DNA of 64,000 nt from Cucumis sativus (lineage: Eukaryota; Streptophyta; Magnoliopsida; Cucurbitales; Cucurbitaceae): the NCBI RefSeq assembly GCF_000004075.3, contig NC_026660.2, positions 28,027,498 to 28,091,497 on the forward strand, given 5' to 3'. Position 1 is the first letter of the stretch. Each line of letters starts with the position of its first letter. The notes below the pieces were generated by a model. That model did no database searches and was not told the DNA's origin. It worked only from the letters and a program-made list of their open reading frames with translations. Both the position numbers and the translations under genes were made by a program. Shown here one piece after another: positions 1 to 12,178 of this stretch.

Positions 1-1946
1 CATCTGCAGTGGCTTGCAAAAGTATCTTAATCAGCTAGGATTCAATATAGTTGGCTATGGATGTACTACTTGCATTGGCAATTCAGGAGATATTGATGAA
101 TCCGTTGCTTCTGCAATAACCGAAAATGGTAACTATTTGCATTGGGTGGAATGTTGGATACTGTTTTAAGGTATTCTAGTAACTCCATTGTTAATAATAT
201 TTGAATGTCCAGACATAGTTGCTGCAGCCGTACTGTCTGGAAATAGGAATTTTGAGGGTCGTGTACACCCTTTGACGAGGGCCAACTACCTTGCTTCTCC
301 TCCTCTTGTTGTTGCCTATGCTCTTGCTGGCACAGTAAGTATCTTCTATTTCTCTCTCTCTCTCTCTTTTGAATTCGAATAGATGAATGCTTGTAGATGC
401 CAGATTTCATAAGCCCTCAAACACCTCTCTACTCCACGAACGTGAATCTTAAAATGAATGTACCGCCACCCATGAAAACCACATCAAATTACCTTGATAT
501 CTTAAAGATAAGTTTTCAAATGCATAATTCAGAAGCTACTTTGCAGGTGGATATCGATTTCGAAAGTGAGCCTATTGGGGTGGGAAAGGATGGAAAGGAA
601 GTATTCTTTAGGGACATTTGGCCAACTAGCGAAGAAGTTGCTGAAGTAAGCTACTATACTTTGAAGTGCCTTCTTGATGTTTGAGCATTTTGATTGTTGT
701 ATTTGGAACTTATCAATTTCCTTTCTTAATTAGGTTGTACACTCAAATGTGTTGCCTGACATGTTTCGTGCCACATACCAAGCGATCACGGAAGGGAATG
801 CAACTTGGAATCTTTTATCAGTTCCTGAAGGAACACTCTACTCCTGGGACCCAACATCGACATACATTCACGAGCCTCCATATTTCAAAGATATGAGCAT
901 GTCTCCTCCGGGGCCTCATGGGGTCAAAAACGCATACTGCTTGCTCAATTTTGGTGATAGTATTACAACTGATCACATCTCACCTGCTGGTAGCATCCAT
1001 AAAGACAGTCCTGCTGCCAAGTACCTTCTCGAACGTGGGGTTGATAGAAGAGATTTCAACTCTTACGGAAGTCGCCGTGGTAATGATGAGATCATGGCAC
1101 GTGGCACTTTTGCCAACATTCGCATAGTCAATAAACTATTGAAGGGGGAAGTTGGACCCAAGACAATTCACATTCCCAGTGGGGAAAAACTTTCAGTTTT
1201 TGATGCTGCAATGGTAATTTCTCTCATTTTTTTTTTTACCATATTGATTGTCTCAATAGGAAAAAAAAGTTCCTTGTCCTTAAATTTTACATCTGTTAAC
1301 AGAGATACAAGAGTGAGGGGCAAGATACAATCATTCTTGCCGGTGCCGAGTATGGAAGCGGAAGTTCTCGTGATTGGGCTGCCAAGGGGCCAATGCTTCT
1401 GGTATTATTGTGCATTCTCATACATACATATATATATATATATATAAACTAATAGCTCAATTCTACAACTACGGGCTGACTCCCCCTGGTGATAATTTAA
1501 TGATGCTCTTTGAAACTTTTTTCAGGGTGTCAAAGCAGTTATAGCAAAGAGCTTTGAACGTATACACCGCAGCAACTTGGTCGGTATGGGTATCGTTCCT
1601 CTATGTTTCAAGGCTGGGGAGGATGCCGATTCTCTGGGATTGACTGGGCATGAACGATTCACCATTGATCTTCCAAGCAATGTGGGTGAAATCAGGCCTG
1701 GTCAGGATGTGGCTGTGGTGACAGACACTGGAAAGTCTTTCAGTTGCATTCTAAGATTCGACACAGAGGTACTTCCCCAATCATTCTCTACATGTCTTGA
1801 ATCTAAATGACAACTCCGAAAAACTAGGCGGGTTCTCACAATCTAAAGTTCGGTCTGGTTTGATTATGCAGGTGGAACTGGCATACTTCGATCATGGTGG
1901 AATTCTGCAGTATGTCATCAGGAATTTGATTCACTCAAAGCACTAA
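1..1946 (+). CDS. ACO1: Aconitate hydratase (aconitase), 3' part of gene
   Basis: Aconitase interconverts citrate and isocitrate using a [4Fe-4S] cluster, in the TCA and glyoxylate cycles. The 5' part lies outside the window. Coding exons read 1-128, 213-334, 547-645, 734-1213, 1303-1401, 1526-1768 and 1872-1946, all with GT-AG introns and matching phases. The first exon carries GCTTCIG, which holds two of the three cluster cysteines. Later come the conserved [12 protein letters not shown] stretch, the [17 protein letters not shown] active-site region and [14 protein letters not shown] with substrate-binding arginines. The protein ends [10 protein letters not shown]. Length and splice pattern fit a functional plant ACO. 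A probable polyadenylation signal (AATAAA) lies at about 1978. The symbol ACO1 rests on neighbouring genes matching the Arabidopsis ACO1 region; sequence alone would not separate ACO1 from ACO2/3. Confidence 0.93.
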
Positions 1947-3603
1947 ATGAGTTAAGGTTGCAGCACTGAGTTCATGAATAAAATGTGGAAGAAAGTTAAC
2001 AAAGTTGTGAATTTGAAGAGAATTGTTTGGAACTATCAAGTTACTTGTTTCAATAATCCTCCATATATTCTATATGAACATAATTTGATCAATTTTGTTT
2101 GAAGAGAGAAATAGTAAATTTGTTGCCACATCAAAGAAGAGTGTTTTCCATAATGGTGCTCCTGAAAGAAGTACTAATTTTACACTTTCCTTTCACTATC
2201 TCAAGTATTTTATTGTTTTAAGTTTTAAGTTAAAAATTTATTTTTCTTATTAAAATAAAGTTTAATTTACATATATTGTGCTTGAATGTTATTAAAATTA
2301 TTTCAAAATGTTACATTCTTTCCTTCAAATTTTCACTATTAGATTAGAGCCCAACTACCTATTGGGAGAAAGATAATAATAAACCAAGGAAGAATCTGTG
2401 CGTCGGTTTGCTTATAAACCAAGGTATCAAACTGGTCAATTATATTTTGAGTTATAAACAAAGGCAAGACAGATTCAAAGATCTTAGATCTGTTCAATTC
2501 GTCCTAGAAAACTTAAATTTAGCAACTAAATCCATGGTTTAAACTAAAATTAAGAATAGATCAAACATAAGTTTAGGGACTAAATCCATAATTTAAACAA
2601 AGATAAGAATATATCAAATCTTAGTAGGTATACTTTTGTGATGAATGTTGTCATTTCTATTGCATTGACCATTGACTCAGCTTTGTTCTTGTTTTTCTTG
2701 TAATTCACTCAACTCCAACCAATTCCACCTAATAAAGGTTCAAGTTGCAAATTTGTTCCTTGTAGTTTGAAAAAGAAAAGAGATTAGAATCTAGTTCCTA
2801 TTATTTATAATTAACATTTTATTCTTATAGTTTGATAAAATCTTGATAGAACTAGTTCTACAATACAAACTATTTCCTTTAAAAAAAAGAAAAGAAATTA
2901 TTTCTTGAAATTTTATGATCAACTAAATATAAATTTTCTTCAAAGACTAAATTTGTAAATTCAACATTTGCAAATCCACTTGTACTAATTGCAATTAAAG
3001 ACCCATAAATTTAACCAAAAATATACAATAACAAAAATGGGTTTACTTTCTTTTTGTAATAATGAGACTTGGAGTCACGACTTTTCATTCCCTATCACTT
3101 CCTTTCACAGAAACAACAGAATCCTAAACAAAACCAAGACATATATATCTTCAACAAGAACACAAACTATAAAATGAAGAGAAAAAAATGGAGTTGTGTT
3201 GTACATCAAGAGTAAAATCTTTGTTTTTGTTTTTTTTTTTTTACATAACATACCATATGAATCTGTAACTGAGGTTTGAAGGTGGAATTTTCTGGCAAAA
3301 ATATGAACTCTTATTCTCTCGTGGCCATAAACAAGAAATCAATAACAATGTAAGCTCGTAACTAAAATTTAACCATATCAAAATTCATAGATTTAAGGAT
3401 CTAGTAGTTGTGGACAAAGGTTAAATTATAGAAAATGATGATTCCCTACACAAATTGCATCTGTGACTTTGACAAATAACAAGAAATGTCAACCAACCTG
3501 CAAGATAATGAAGCATCAAACCTTTAGGAATAATTCTTTTACCAGTAACATGAGAAAAGTCAGAACAAAAAATTCCTTTGTTCGCTTCTTGAAAGTGATT
3601 TAG
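1947..3603. other. Intergenic spacer after aconitase
   Basis: AT-rich. The first 150-200 bases are the likely 3' UTR of aconitase. A diverged tandem duplication of about 54 bp lies at roughly 2517-2625. Short reading frames such as 2989-3177 lack family resemblance and splice context, so I call no gene here. Confidence 0.6.
2517..2625. repeat. Two-copy tandem repeat, about 54 bp unit
   Basis: Two adjacent copies share the core ACTAAATCCAT followed by TTTAAAC, and then an AAGAATA.ATCAAA block. The copies differ at several positions, so the duplication is not recent. No function is suggested. Confidence 0.6.
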
Positions 3604-3890
3604 TCCCGTTTGTTAACCATTTAGTTATTTATTTTTTCAGTTTTTAAAAGTTAAAAGCCTACAAACATCGCTTCCAACTCTAAACTTTTTGAATTATTAT
3701 CTACATTTTACTAATGTTTTAAAGACCCAATCAACTTTTGAGAACTAAAAAATAATAGCTTTTAAAAACTTGTTTTTATTTTTGGAACTTGGAAAAGAAC
3801 TCAGCTCTTTTTTACTAAAGAAAAATGAACATTGTAAAAAATTAAGAGGAAACAAGCTTAATGTTCAAAAACTATTATTAAACAGACCCT
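3604..3890. mobile_element. Non-autonomous DNA transposon (MITE-like) of a dispersed plant family
   Basis: The block begins CCCGTTTGTTAACCATTTAG and ends with ACTATTATTAAACAGACCC, whose reverse complement resembles the start, so degenerate terminal inverted repeats are present. The interior carries phrases I remember from a very common eudicot intergenic repeat (AAGCCTACAAACA, TTATCTACATTTTAC, AGCTTTTAAAAACTTG, GAGGAAACAAGCTTAAT). It has no coding capacity and is about 290 bp long. It sits some 130 bp beyond the stop codon of the prolyl 4-hydroxylase gene, possibly inside its 3' UTR or terminator region. The family assignment is from memory. Confidence 0.55.
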
Positions 3891-4015
3891 CAACAATTCA
3901 GGTGAATAACGATCTAGGAAAAATTAAAGAATGACTGTCCAGTGATTGAGGTGTTCATTTGATTACAATTTTAGTTCATGGTTTAGAGCATGGAAATTAC
4001 CTTAGTCACATCAAC

Positions 4016-6212
4016 TCAAGCTTTATATTCTTCTACTCGCATCCATTTAGTAGCAGACCATTTGTTCCCCTTGATAACAGGACAGCCACCTATAAATGAA
4101 CACCAGAAAAAATGTCATCTCTTTATCAAGAAAATCAATCACTTTCTGCATATAGGAGATGCAAAAGAAATTGCATCGACAGATATGAATGTGCATCACT
4201 GAAACCTATATATCATGCTCAGTAAAATGAATGGTAAGTTTATAAGTTGAGAGTATCCAATCTAACCATGCAAACTTGATGGATCTAGGGAAGCATCAGG
4301 CTTCATGCTCCAGAAAAGCAATGCATCGCCCCTCTTTGGTTTAACTGAAAGTCCTTTCTTCCCACAATCTGAAAGCTCATTCCACCAAGGTACAGAACTA
4401 AAGTTTCCTTTGGCAGCAGGGAACACTGTCTCACCTCCTTCTTCGACATCTGAGCTGAATTATGATAGAAGATATATAAAATGATGAGATAACCATGCAA
4501 AATGTAGTAGCGCTTGTTCTGAGTTCATATTGATTACTACTTACAGGTACATAAGCACCGTTGCTATACGTTGACCTCCATTCTTTGTATTGTACTCATC
4601 AAGGAAGTAATCAAAATGAGGTTCATATTTTTGTCCTACTTCGTAATGAAGAACCTGAAGTCCTTCTCCGTGCTCTGCATATTATGTGTGCACTTGAGTA
4701 ACAAAATATGAAAAAGAAGGTGTCTAATAAGTTTGATCTAATGCAAAATTTCAAAGATAAGATAACAAAAACTACATATAATAACAAATATTGAAGCAGC
4801 TTATCAGGTGAATCCAATTATCTTTCATTCTTACAAGCGACAGTGGGTGCGTAATAAGCTCATAGGATAACAATTGGAGTTGATATTCATTATTGATCAT
4901 TTCAGCCATAGTTATAAGATCTTCCTTGGCACGTGAAACTTAGCACAATAATTCTGCCTATTTGAATGATCTCGAGCATGATTGTAATAATCTTTTTTCT
5001 AACAATATAAAAGTCATGATTGGCAATGCTAGGTAAGAGGGGAAATTTATAACACAATGATGAGTGCAGTTGGATTTAAATTAAAGATTACAAAGTTCAA
5101 TTTTAACCATGCATAATCAAATTATAATGCTTGATGTAGTGGGAAGAAACCGGGAAGAAGGAAAGAGGCTAAAAAATGTACCTACGGGTATGAAGGAGAA
5201 ATCAGAAAGCCTTTTCTCTATAGTTCTAACAGTCTTATCACGCCCTCTCGGCAAAAACGTTCCAGAGCTAGTGCGAACTCTGTGAAAAATAGGTCAGGGA
5301 GGCTTCTACATTGTAGATCCAGCAATACTAACAAAAAGGAATTATGAAGAAATGAATAGCACACCTGCTATCTTTACTCTGTCCAGTTTCACTGTCAACA
5401 ACTGTAGACTTTTGCATATGAGGCTTGGCAAGGCTGATTAGGTATTCACATTCCTCCTTCGTCTAAGCAATTAAAAAGTAAACCAGTTCAGTATTTTCCT
5501 ACTCCAAGATTAATCGACGAGCCTCAGCCTAAGTCAACTCAAAACTCCAACACGATCTAAAGACATATAAAAATGGGAATTATCCTTAACCCCTTTCATC
5601 ATAATAACAAAGAAGCACACTGACTTCTTAGAGGAACATAAACATGATCAACCTAAGTGATGAGCAGCCCCTAAAGACTTCATTTAAAAAATGCGCTCCC
5701 AAAGACACATTCAACACGTAAGAGCATAAACAAACCAAGTTTAAAAAATTCCACGCAAAAGTTGCATATATATTTATAAAACACAAATCTCTCACATTAC
5801 AGATCGGGAAGAAGAGAATACCAGAAAGTTGTGATAAACGAAAGCTCTAGGTTCCCATGAGATCACTTCAACCCACTGCTCGCCTTTCTCCTCGTCGACG
5901 CTGAAATGAAAAGTAAAAAAACAAACAAACAAACAAAACCCTTATAATCAATAAAAAAAAAAAAACACCCTAAACCGAACAAGAAATTGAAAGCAAGACC
6001 CAGAAGATCACATACTCATCAGAAGTTTTGCGCACAATCGAGCTGAGATCGTGAACCTTGGTTGAACCGCCGGAATTCCCAGGGATCGAGAGGATTCCAA
6101 GGGCGAGAAGAATGAGAATGACGAAAGTGAACATAATGAGCAAGGTAAAGACGAGAGTAGAGGAAGAAGAGGACTTGCGAGTAGGGAATCGAGATTGTCT
6201 GTGTTTCGCCAT
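4016..6212 (-). CDS. P4H: Prolyl 4-hydroxylase (type II membrane, Golgi/ER)
   Basis: This Fe(II)/2-oxoglutarate dioxygenase hydroxylates proline in extensins and arabinogalactan proteins in the ER/Golgi, the step before O-glycosylation. Seven exons, in transcription order: 6212-6016, 5900-5822, 5462-5365, 5279-5182, 4674-4545, 4454-4267 and 4089-4016. They sum to 864 bp (287 aa), the usual family length. The N-terminus (MAKHRQSRFPTRKSSSSS) is basic and followed by one membrane span at about residues 22-42, giving type II topology. The metal site is visible as HFD in HYEVGQKYEPHFDYF, with the distal His in SSLHGGCPV and the 2-oxoglutarate Lys in GNKWSATKW. The protein ends MRVEEYKA. The nearest Arabidopsis relative I recall is At4g35810. 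Exon 4 uses the donor GTACAT, not the GTAGGT four bases before it; only the former gives IPVEHGEG. Confidence 0.94.
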
Positions 6213-8211
6213 GGAAACAGAAACAGAAACCCTTTAGGGGGGAAGATCTGGAATTGAAGATGGGGATTTGGATGAGAGTAGTGGATTGAAAATTTTGGTC
6301 TTCGTCTCCAAAGTCCAAAGCCTCTAATTCTCTAATTCTCAAAGTCTCAAATTCTCTCTCTCTCAACTTCTGTGTAATGGTAAACTCGAAGAACTTTGAC
6401 ACCGTAATTAAAGATTGATTTTGGGTTCTGCCTCTCCTTTCCACCAATCTCACAAACTTCTTTTTCTTTTATTTTTCTCTCTCGCTTCCCGGCGGCTTTT
6501 TTTCTTTTCTATTTTTCAATAATTAAATTAAATTCAATCCTTTTTCTTCGGTTAAAATACTATATTTTAGTTTATGTACACATTATTTTAAATTAAAATT
6601 ATATTTAAATTGTTTCTTCTTATATTTTAAAATCCAACAATATAATTTGTATTAGATACAACGTATTTACTGTATAACATAATATTTTCATCTTTTTTTT
6701 GTTTTTTTTTTTAAATTATTGCTATATACTTAATTATAACTCAAAAATAGGATTACTATCCAAAATATAAAAATATTGTTTTTACAAATCTTTGATGATT
6801 TTGTGTTTTTAAAATTGCAATCTAGGTAGGGAATAAATGAGAATAGGTATTTAAGTACGTTGATATGGAGAGTTTGTTTGTTTATTTGGGAAAATTAATT
6901 GCATGTATCCAAATAGAAATTGTATAAATGAAGAAATAAATAAATATATATGTATATTAATACTTTTATTTGATTGGGGAAATTTTCAAGTTTTTTTTTC
7001 CTTTTTATTTTAAATTTAATATTCCATGTAGATTGTTACGTTCAAAGTTCCAAATTTGGCTATAGATTTTAGGGTAAATTTGGAATTGAGTTAAAGTATA
7101 GGGAGAGCTTCAAATATTCTAATATATCAAAGTATTGATCATACTAAAACTTTTATTTTGCTTTAAGAATATGTAATGTACTAGCATATTGATGTGAAAA
7201 CATACATTAAAAAAATGTACTTTGTCTAGGCATTACACTCTCTTTCTCCATCCCCATATTACTATCTATTATTATTAAATTACAAGCTTGTTATGGATAA
7301 ATTTATAATTTTATGTATATGGGATTTGTAATTTGTAATCTCTAGTAAGTATAAATCAGTTCTACCAAATCACAGTAGCTAAATTTTAAATTTATTTTGA
7401 GTGGATTAACATAGAATTTGACGGAACAACGTTGATAAACACCAACAAAAATCTATAAGCGTCTATTTTGAATAAAATCAGAAATATTGATATATTTTTT
7501 AAATATTCAAGCAATTTTATCAATTACGATGATTTTTCTTATGATTGTTCGAACTTTTCACTCAATATATCATCAAGAGATGTTTATTGTATCATTCATA
7601 TTTTGAAACTACTAAAATAAAATAAAAACAAGTAGTTTAATGTGCAACAAAAATAGCAAATAATAAGTGGATATTAGTATTTGAAAAAATTATATCAAAA
7701 TGACAGAAAATATTTAAAAAAAAAAAAACAACTGATAGCATCAATTTTTTTATATATATTACTTAATTATGAAATTTAAAAAATGGTGTGATAAGTCTGC
7801 AGGAATTTGGGTTAGGCAAGATTTGGTTTCCACCTAATAAAATTGGAGAATTGGCAAATTTGTCTTTTTACACTTTTATGATACCATATTAATGACAGTA
7901 ACATGGAAGCCTCACCTAAACAAATTAATTTTTAAAAATATGATCTGACTTTCGATCTCATCAATAACTCCATTTATTAGTTTAATTAATTTATTAATTA
8001 TACATATATATTAAAACAAAAAACAAAAATTACATTTAGTGTTATTATTTTTATTACATTTTAAAATACACTTTGATTCCAAAGTAGTTTATTTATTTAT
8101 TTATTATTTGAAAATAATACATATTTGGTAAAATTATATTTTATATTTTAAAGTAAGAAATTTTATTTAAAAACAACAAAACTAAATCTCAGCAAATTCC
8201 ATACAATTACA

Positions 8212-8280
8212 AGGCCCATTTGTGGGCTGGGCGAAAGTATGCAGGCCCAATACTCCCCGACCAAAAACTTTGGGCCTCAG
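8212..8280. promoter_or_regulatory. Cluster of site-II-like GGCCCA/TGGGCC elements without an obvious gene
   Basis: Within about 70 bp the sequence contains AAGGCCCATTTGTGGGCTGGGC, AGGCCCAATAC and TTTGGGCCTCAG. Such elements bind TCP factors in plant promoters of growth, ribosomal and organelle genes. The local sequence is much richer in G+C than its surroundings. The nearest coding starts are more than 2 kb to the left (P4H) and nearly 4 kb to the right (PLD-delta), so the target is unknown. Confidence 0.4.
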
Positions 8281-9894
8281 TTGAAAATGCCCGAAGTACT
8301 CAGCTTTTAAAGTTTTCAATCTTAGCAGTAATACATTAACGATTTTCATTTACATCCTTCCAAAAAATTGAAAGTTTTGATTAAAATTTTGTTATAAATG
8401 TTCATCATTTACATATCTCCAAATATTTTTTAAGTTTGGTCATGGGTATTTTTAAATATAACAAAATCAATCACAATTCTTAAATATAATAAAATCGATA
8501 TCAATGGCTGTTAGTTTTATAAATAATTTTAATAGTTATAACATCTGAGAACACACAATAAAATATATAATAAAATTCATTTTCTCCTTTCTCTTTTCCC
8601 TTGTTTGTCTTGTTCATTTGAATTCAACAAGAACAAAAAGTTGAGTCAACAAATTGAAATTGTATTCGTCCAATTTTGATTTTATTTAATTAAATATGAT
8701 AACAATACAACTGTAAAACGATGGTCTTTCCAATACAATATATATATATATATAACAATTCACTCGAAAATGAGAGAGAATTAAAGTTACAAATAGAAAC
8801 AAATTATAAAAAAAAAAAAACATTTTCTCCGAAAATTTAATGACTAAAGAAAATAGAAAAAAAAAAAAAGAGTTAGACTTTATTTTGTAAATGAGTTCGA
8901 AAATCACGTCGTTAGAACTTTTCAAATTTATTTGACAAATTTTAAAATGTTGAAAATAAATTAATTTTCTTTCATGCCAAAACAAGTTTATAATCCTTTT
9001 AATTCTCTAAACTTTCCTTCGACCTCAAGGAAAAGCATATCATCTCATAAAGTAATATCCATCTTTTATTTATTTATAATTTCTCTTAAAAAAAAACAGT
9101 CTACAAAATTTCCATTGTTTAATTTTCTTCAACATTAATTTTTTGTTCTCCTATTTTTCATACTTTAATAAATATAAAAGAGAACAAAAAAGTTTTAGAA
9201 AAGCTAAAGCTTTAAAAATAAAGAAAACAGTATCATGTAACTTTTTGTTTGGATTATAAAATTTAGGGACAATAAAGATGGTTTTAGAATCAATCAATTA
9301 AAGAAGAAATAATCTATTATTATTACATTTGTGTCTATTTAATACTTTTTTGGGGATGTGTTATTATTGTGTTTTTATCTAAAAACTATATCACTTTTCT
9401 AAAAGAAAAATAAAGAGAGAAGTAACAATGTTTTGTTTTGTTTTTTAACTTTCTAACTGAACCATAATTCTAATTAACAATTACTAATTACTATGTCAAG
9501 CATTGGTGATTTGATTCCTCTTGTCCTAAAAAGTTATGCATGTCCATTTAATTTCATATTTTAATGCATCTATTTGTTTATAGATTATAATATCATTTTC
9601 ATCATTAATATCTTAAACAAAACTAGTTTATGTTTAGTTTATATATTCTAATAGTTAAATTCTAATCTATATATCTTCGATAATTGTGAAACTAATCGTC
9701 AATAATATATGGTTAATTGTTCAGTTTTAATTTATACATTTTCGATAAGTCTTAACTAGTTTTGTTTTCTTAATGTAGTATGTTGATTCTTGTACTTTAA
9801 AACTTGTTCCACTTTTATCAACTCAATTTTAGTTTATATATTTTTAAAAAATCTTAAAATTTGTTGTAGTTTTTCTTTTGGAAACTTTTAAAAA

Positions 9895-10020
9895 TAGTTG
9901 ATTTTACAAAATATTTACAACCTATAGCAAATTTAATCGCTGATAGTTATTGATATGCTATAGTGATAAAATCTAAAATTTTGGTATAATTTGTAAATAT
10001 TTTAATTTATTTCGTTGTTT
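9895..10020. repeat. Dispersed repeat fragment, copy A
   Basis: Contains ACCTATAGCAAATTTAATCGC, CTGATAGTTATTGATATGC and ATTTTGGTATAATTTGTAAAT. The last phrase recurs at about 45500 and 52531, and the TAGCAAA..GATAG part resembles copies in the LTO1 introns. I associate this TAGA-rich repeat with cucurbit introns and spacers. Confidence 0.45.
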
Positions 10021-11302
10021 TAAAACATATATATATATATTTTTTATGATGAAGTATGATATCTGCATTACATATCATTGTATTTGTATTACATGAAAAT
10101 TGTTATGATCCCTTTAATCAATTTCGGTAAAAAACTAACTTTAATAAGGTAAAGTGAAGATTTATCGAAATTATGAAGTATAGAGATTAAAATTAAACAA
10201 ACTTTAAAGTATGAAGATTATTATTATTTTCTTAAATGGCAAATATATATATACTTTAAATAAAATAAATTGAAGAGAGATTTGGTTGACGTGAAACGCA
10301 TGTGATGAATAGAGAATTTGATGGGTGAATCTTTCTGATTCTATATGCATCGATGTGATGGCCAAAGAGACAACTTAATTTCTATAGAAAATGCAAAATC
10401 ACTTTATATAATAATCACATATTCAATAATGCGCACAGATTTGATTCCCTTACATTATATATGATTATGGATAACCTCAATCAACCATTTTTCAATCACA
10501 TTTAAAGAGTATGAAATTTTGTTTGTGAGAATCAAGTAGAGTTTTATGAAACAATTACCCATACTTTATCAAAATAATTGAACAAGTTTGTGTATTTTAT
10601 CATTTGTTCAATAGGATAAATATTTGGTTTATATTTGACAAATTTGTATAAAAATAAAGTAAGAAATAGATAAAAATAATGGAAAAGTATTAGCAAAGCA
10701 AGTATAATTGGACAACGTATGAAGGTACGTGTTTCAAATTACTAGTGAAGAAAAAAACAATGAAAGAAATGTGGTGGTGGGGATTAACGGGGGAGAGAAG
10801 CAAAGTAAAGGAATGGGATGGCAAAAAGAAGTTGAATTGGGGGAAAAGAAATAATAGAAAAATTTGAAAAATGACCATCAAAAGAACACACACAAATTAT
10901 GAAGAAAGGAACGAATAATGGGTTTGATTTGGAAAACAAAAGATCTGGAAATTTTGAAAAAACTGGGGAAGTTGTTGGGAATGAAGTGTATGAATTGAAA
11001 GGAAAATTGGGGTTTAAACAACTTTTATTTTGGTACCACATAAAAGGAAAGAGAATTTGAACTTTTGACAGCACAAAACACGAAAGAAAATGTTGAGAAG
11101 GTGTATTTGTTGTGAGAAAGGAATGTAGAACACTTTTGTTTTAATTATTTAGTTCATCCAAGTAATGATTAAATTCAACCGTGGCTACAAATGAACATTT
11201 GAAAGTAGTTCAAGCTCAAATTAAAATAATTGGAAGATTATGGATACTAAAATAGAAATTTAATGAAAGAAAAAGAAGAAGTCGTTTCACACAAAGTAGA
11301 AG

Positions 11303-11324
11303 ACGTTTCTTTCAATAGAAACGT
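11303..11324. repeat. Perfect 8-bp inverted repeat (hairpin)
   Basis: ACGTTTCT and AGAAACGT flank a 6-base loop. A related GAAACGTT occurs again near 11380. It lies about 850 bp upstream of the PLD-delta start codon. No poly-T tail follows, so it does not resemble a Pol III terminator. Confidence 0.5.
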
Positions 11325-12021
11325 TGAAACAAGAACGATCTACCCGTAGACCGTAGATTGATACTTTTCTTCCCATTGAAACGTTAATCATTTGAAAGAA
11401 ACCTCCATTTTTTTTAGTGGGAATGTTCATGTTTGAGCTGTAAACGATATTTTTACATATATATAAAACCACCGTAGCTTAGCTACTGAAAATGATCAAT
11501 TTTTTTGACGAAGTTCCACTAATCCCAATGCCCCACGTTGTGCTGCCTTCAAAAGCAATCGATCAACAAACTCCCATATTGTCAAGGTAATTAGAAAAAT
11601 CTTGCTGCCGCTTCATCTACCCATACCCATCTTATCTTCTTGCTTCCGGCTTTATTACAGTGAGAGTGAGCGGTAAAAAGGGGGAACAGAGATGGCGACG
11701 GGCAGCTACTATGGTGGGTTTGATTAAGAAATTTCAACACACTTGTGCGTTCGTTAATTTGGTGCTTACCCAGTTGATTTTGCATCAGTTTTTTTTCTTA
11801 CATGGAGGGTTTAGAATGGTAACGATTCACTTATGAACTTCAATTCTGCAACTGTCTCCCTGTCCCACGTTAATGAAAGCAATCGCCATTATTTTTTCTT
11901 TTTAAATCTGGGATTTTTTTAAAAAATTTTTTAGTGGAGGTAGTTGAACCGGCACGGAGTTGAAGCTCTCTGTATGAAGGAAGAATTTCTGAGTGGATTT
12001 AGCGATTATAGTTCCTTGTTT

Positions 12022-12175
12022 TTGGTAAGATTTTTATATTTAGTCGAAACCCATTTGGATTGTTTACTGTTTGCTTTGTTTCTTGCGAATGTTTTTCTTG
12101 TTTTGTGGCGTTTTCTTCTTCTTCTTCTTCTTTGTTTAAACTACTGGACTTGCGGTGGGTTTTGTAGCTTCAGTT
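12022..12175 (+). other. Probable 5' UTR intron of PLD-delta
   Basis: A donor-like TTTTTG/GTAAGATT occurs at about 12022, and a T-rich tract leads to an acceptor-like TAGCTTCAG just before the ATG at 12179. The block between is T-rich and contains no plausible coding start. A leader intron this close to the start codon is plausible but unproven; transcript reads would decide it. Confidence 0.35.
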
Positions 12176-12178
12176 TTC

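Larger units (their letters stand above)
6213..12178. other. Large AT-rich intergenic region
   Basis: Six kilobases with no supportable protein gene. It holds the promoter and 5' UTR of the prolyl 4-hydroxylase (right-to-left from 6212) and the promoter and leader of PLD-delta (about 11500-12178). Between them are homopolymer-rich sequence, an AT microsatellite near 8741-8755, an isolated cluster of GGCCCA-type elements (8212-8280), a dispersed repeat fragment (9895-10020), a purine-rich stretch (10690-11100) and a short perfect hairpin (11303-11324). The frames on the minus strand at 8686-8985 and 10690-11074 are by-products of poly-purine sequence. Confidence 0.6.

Noticed and set aside
10690-11074. 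Overlapping minus-strand frames of 67 and 96 codons
   Set aside because: They lie in a purine-rich stretch, are Phe/Ser/Leu-rich by composition, partly lack ATG starts and show no domain.
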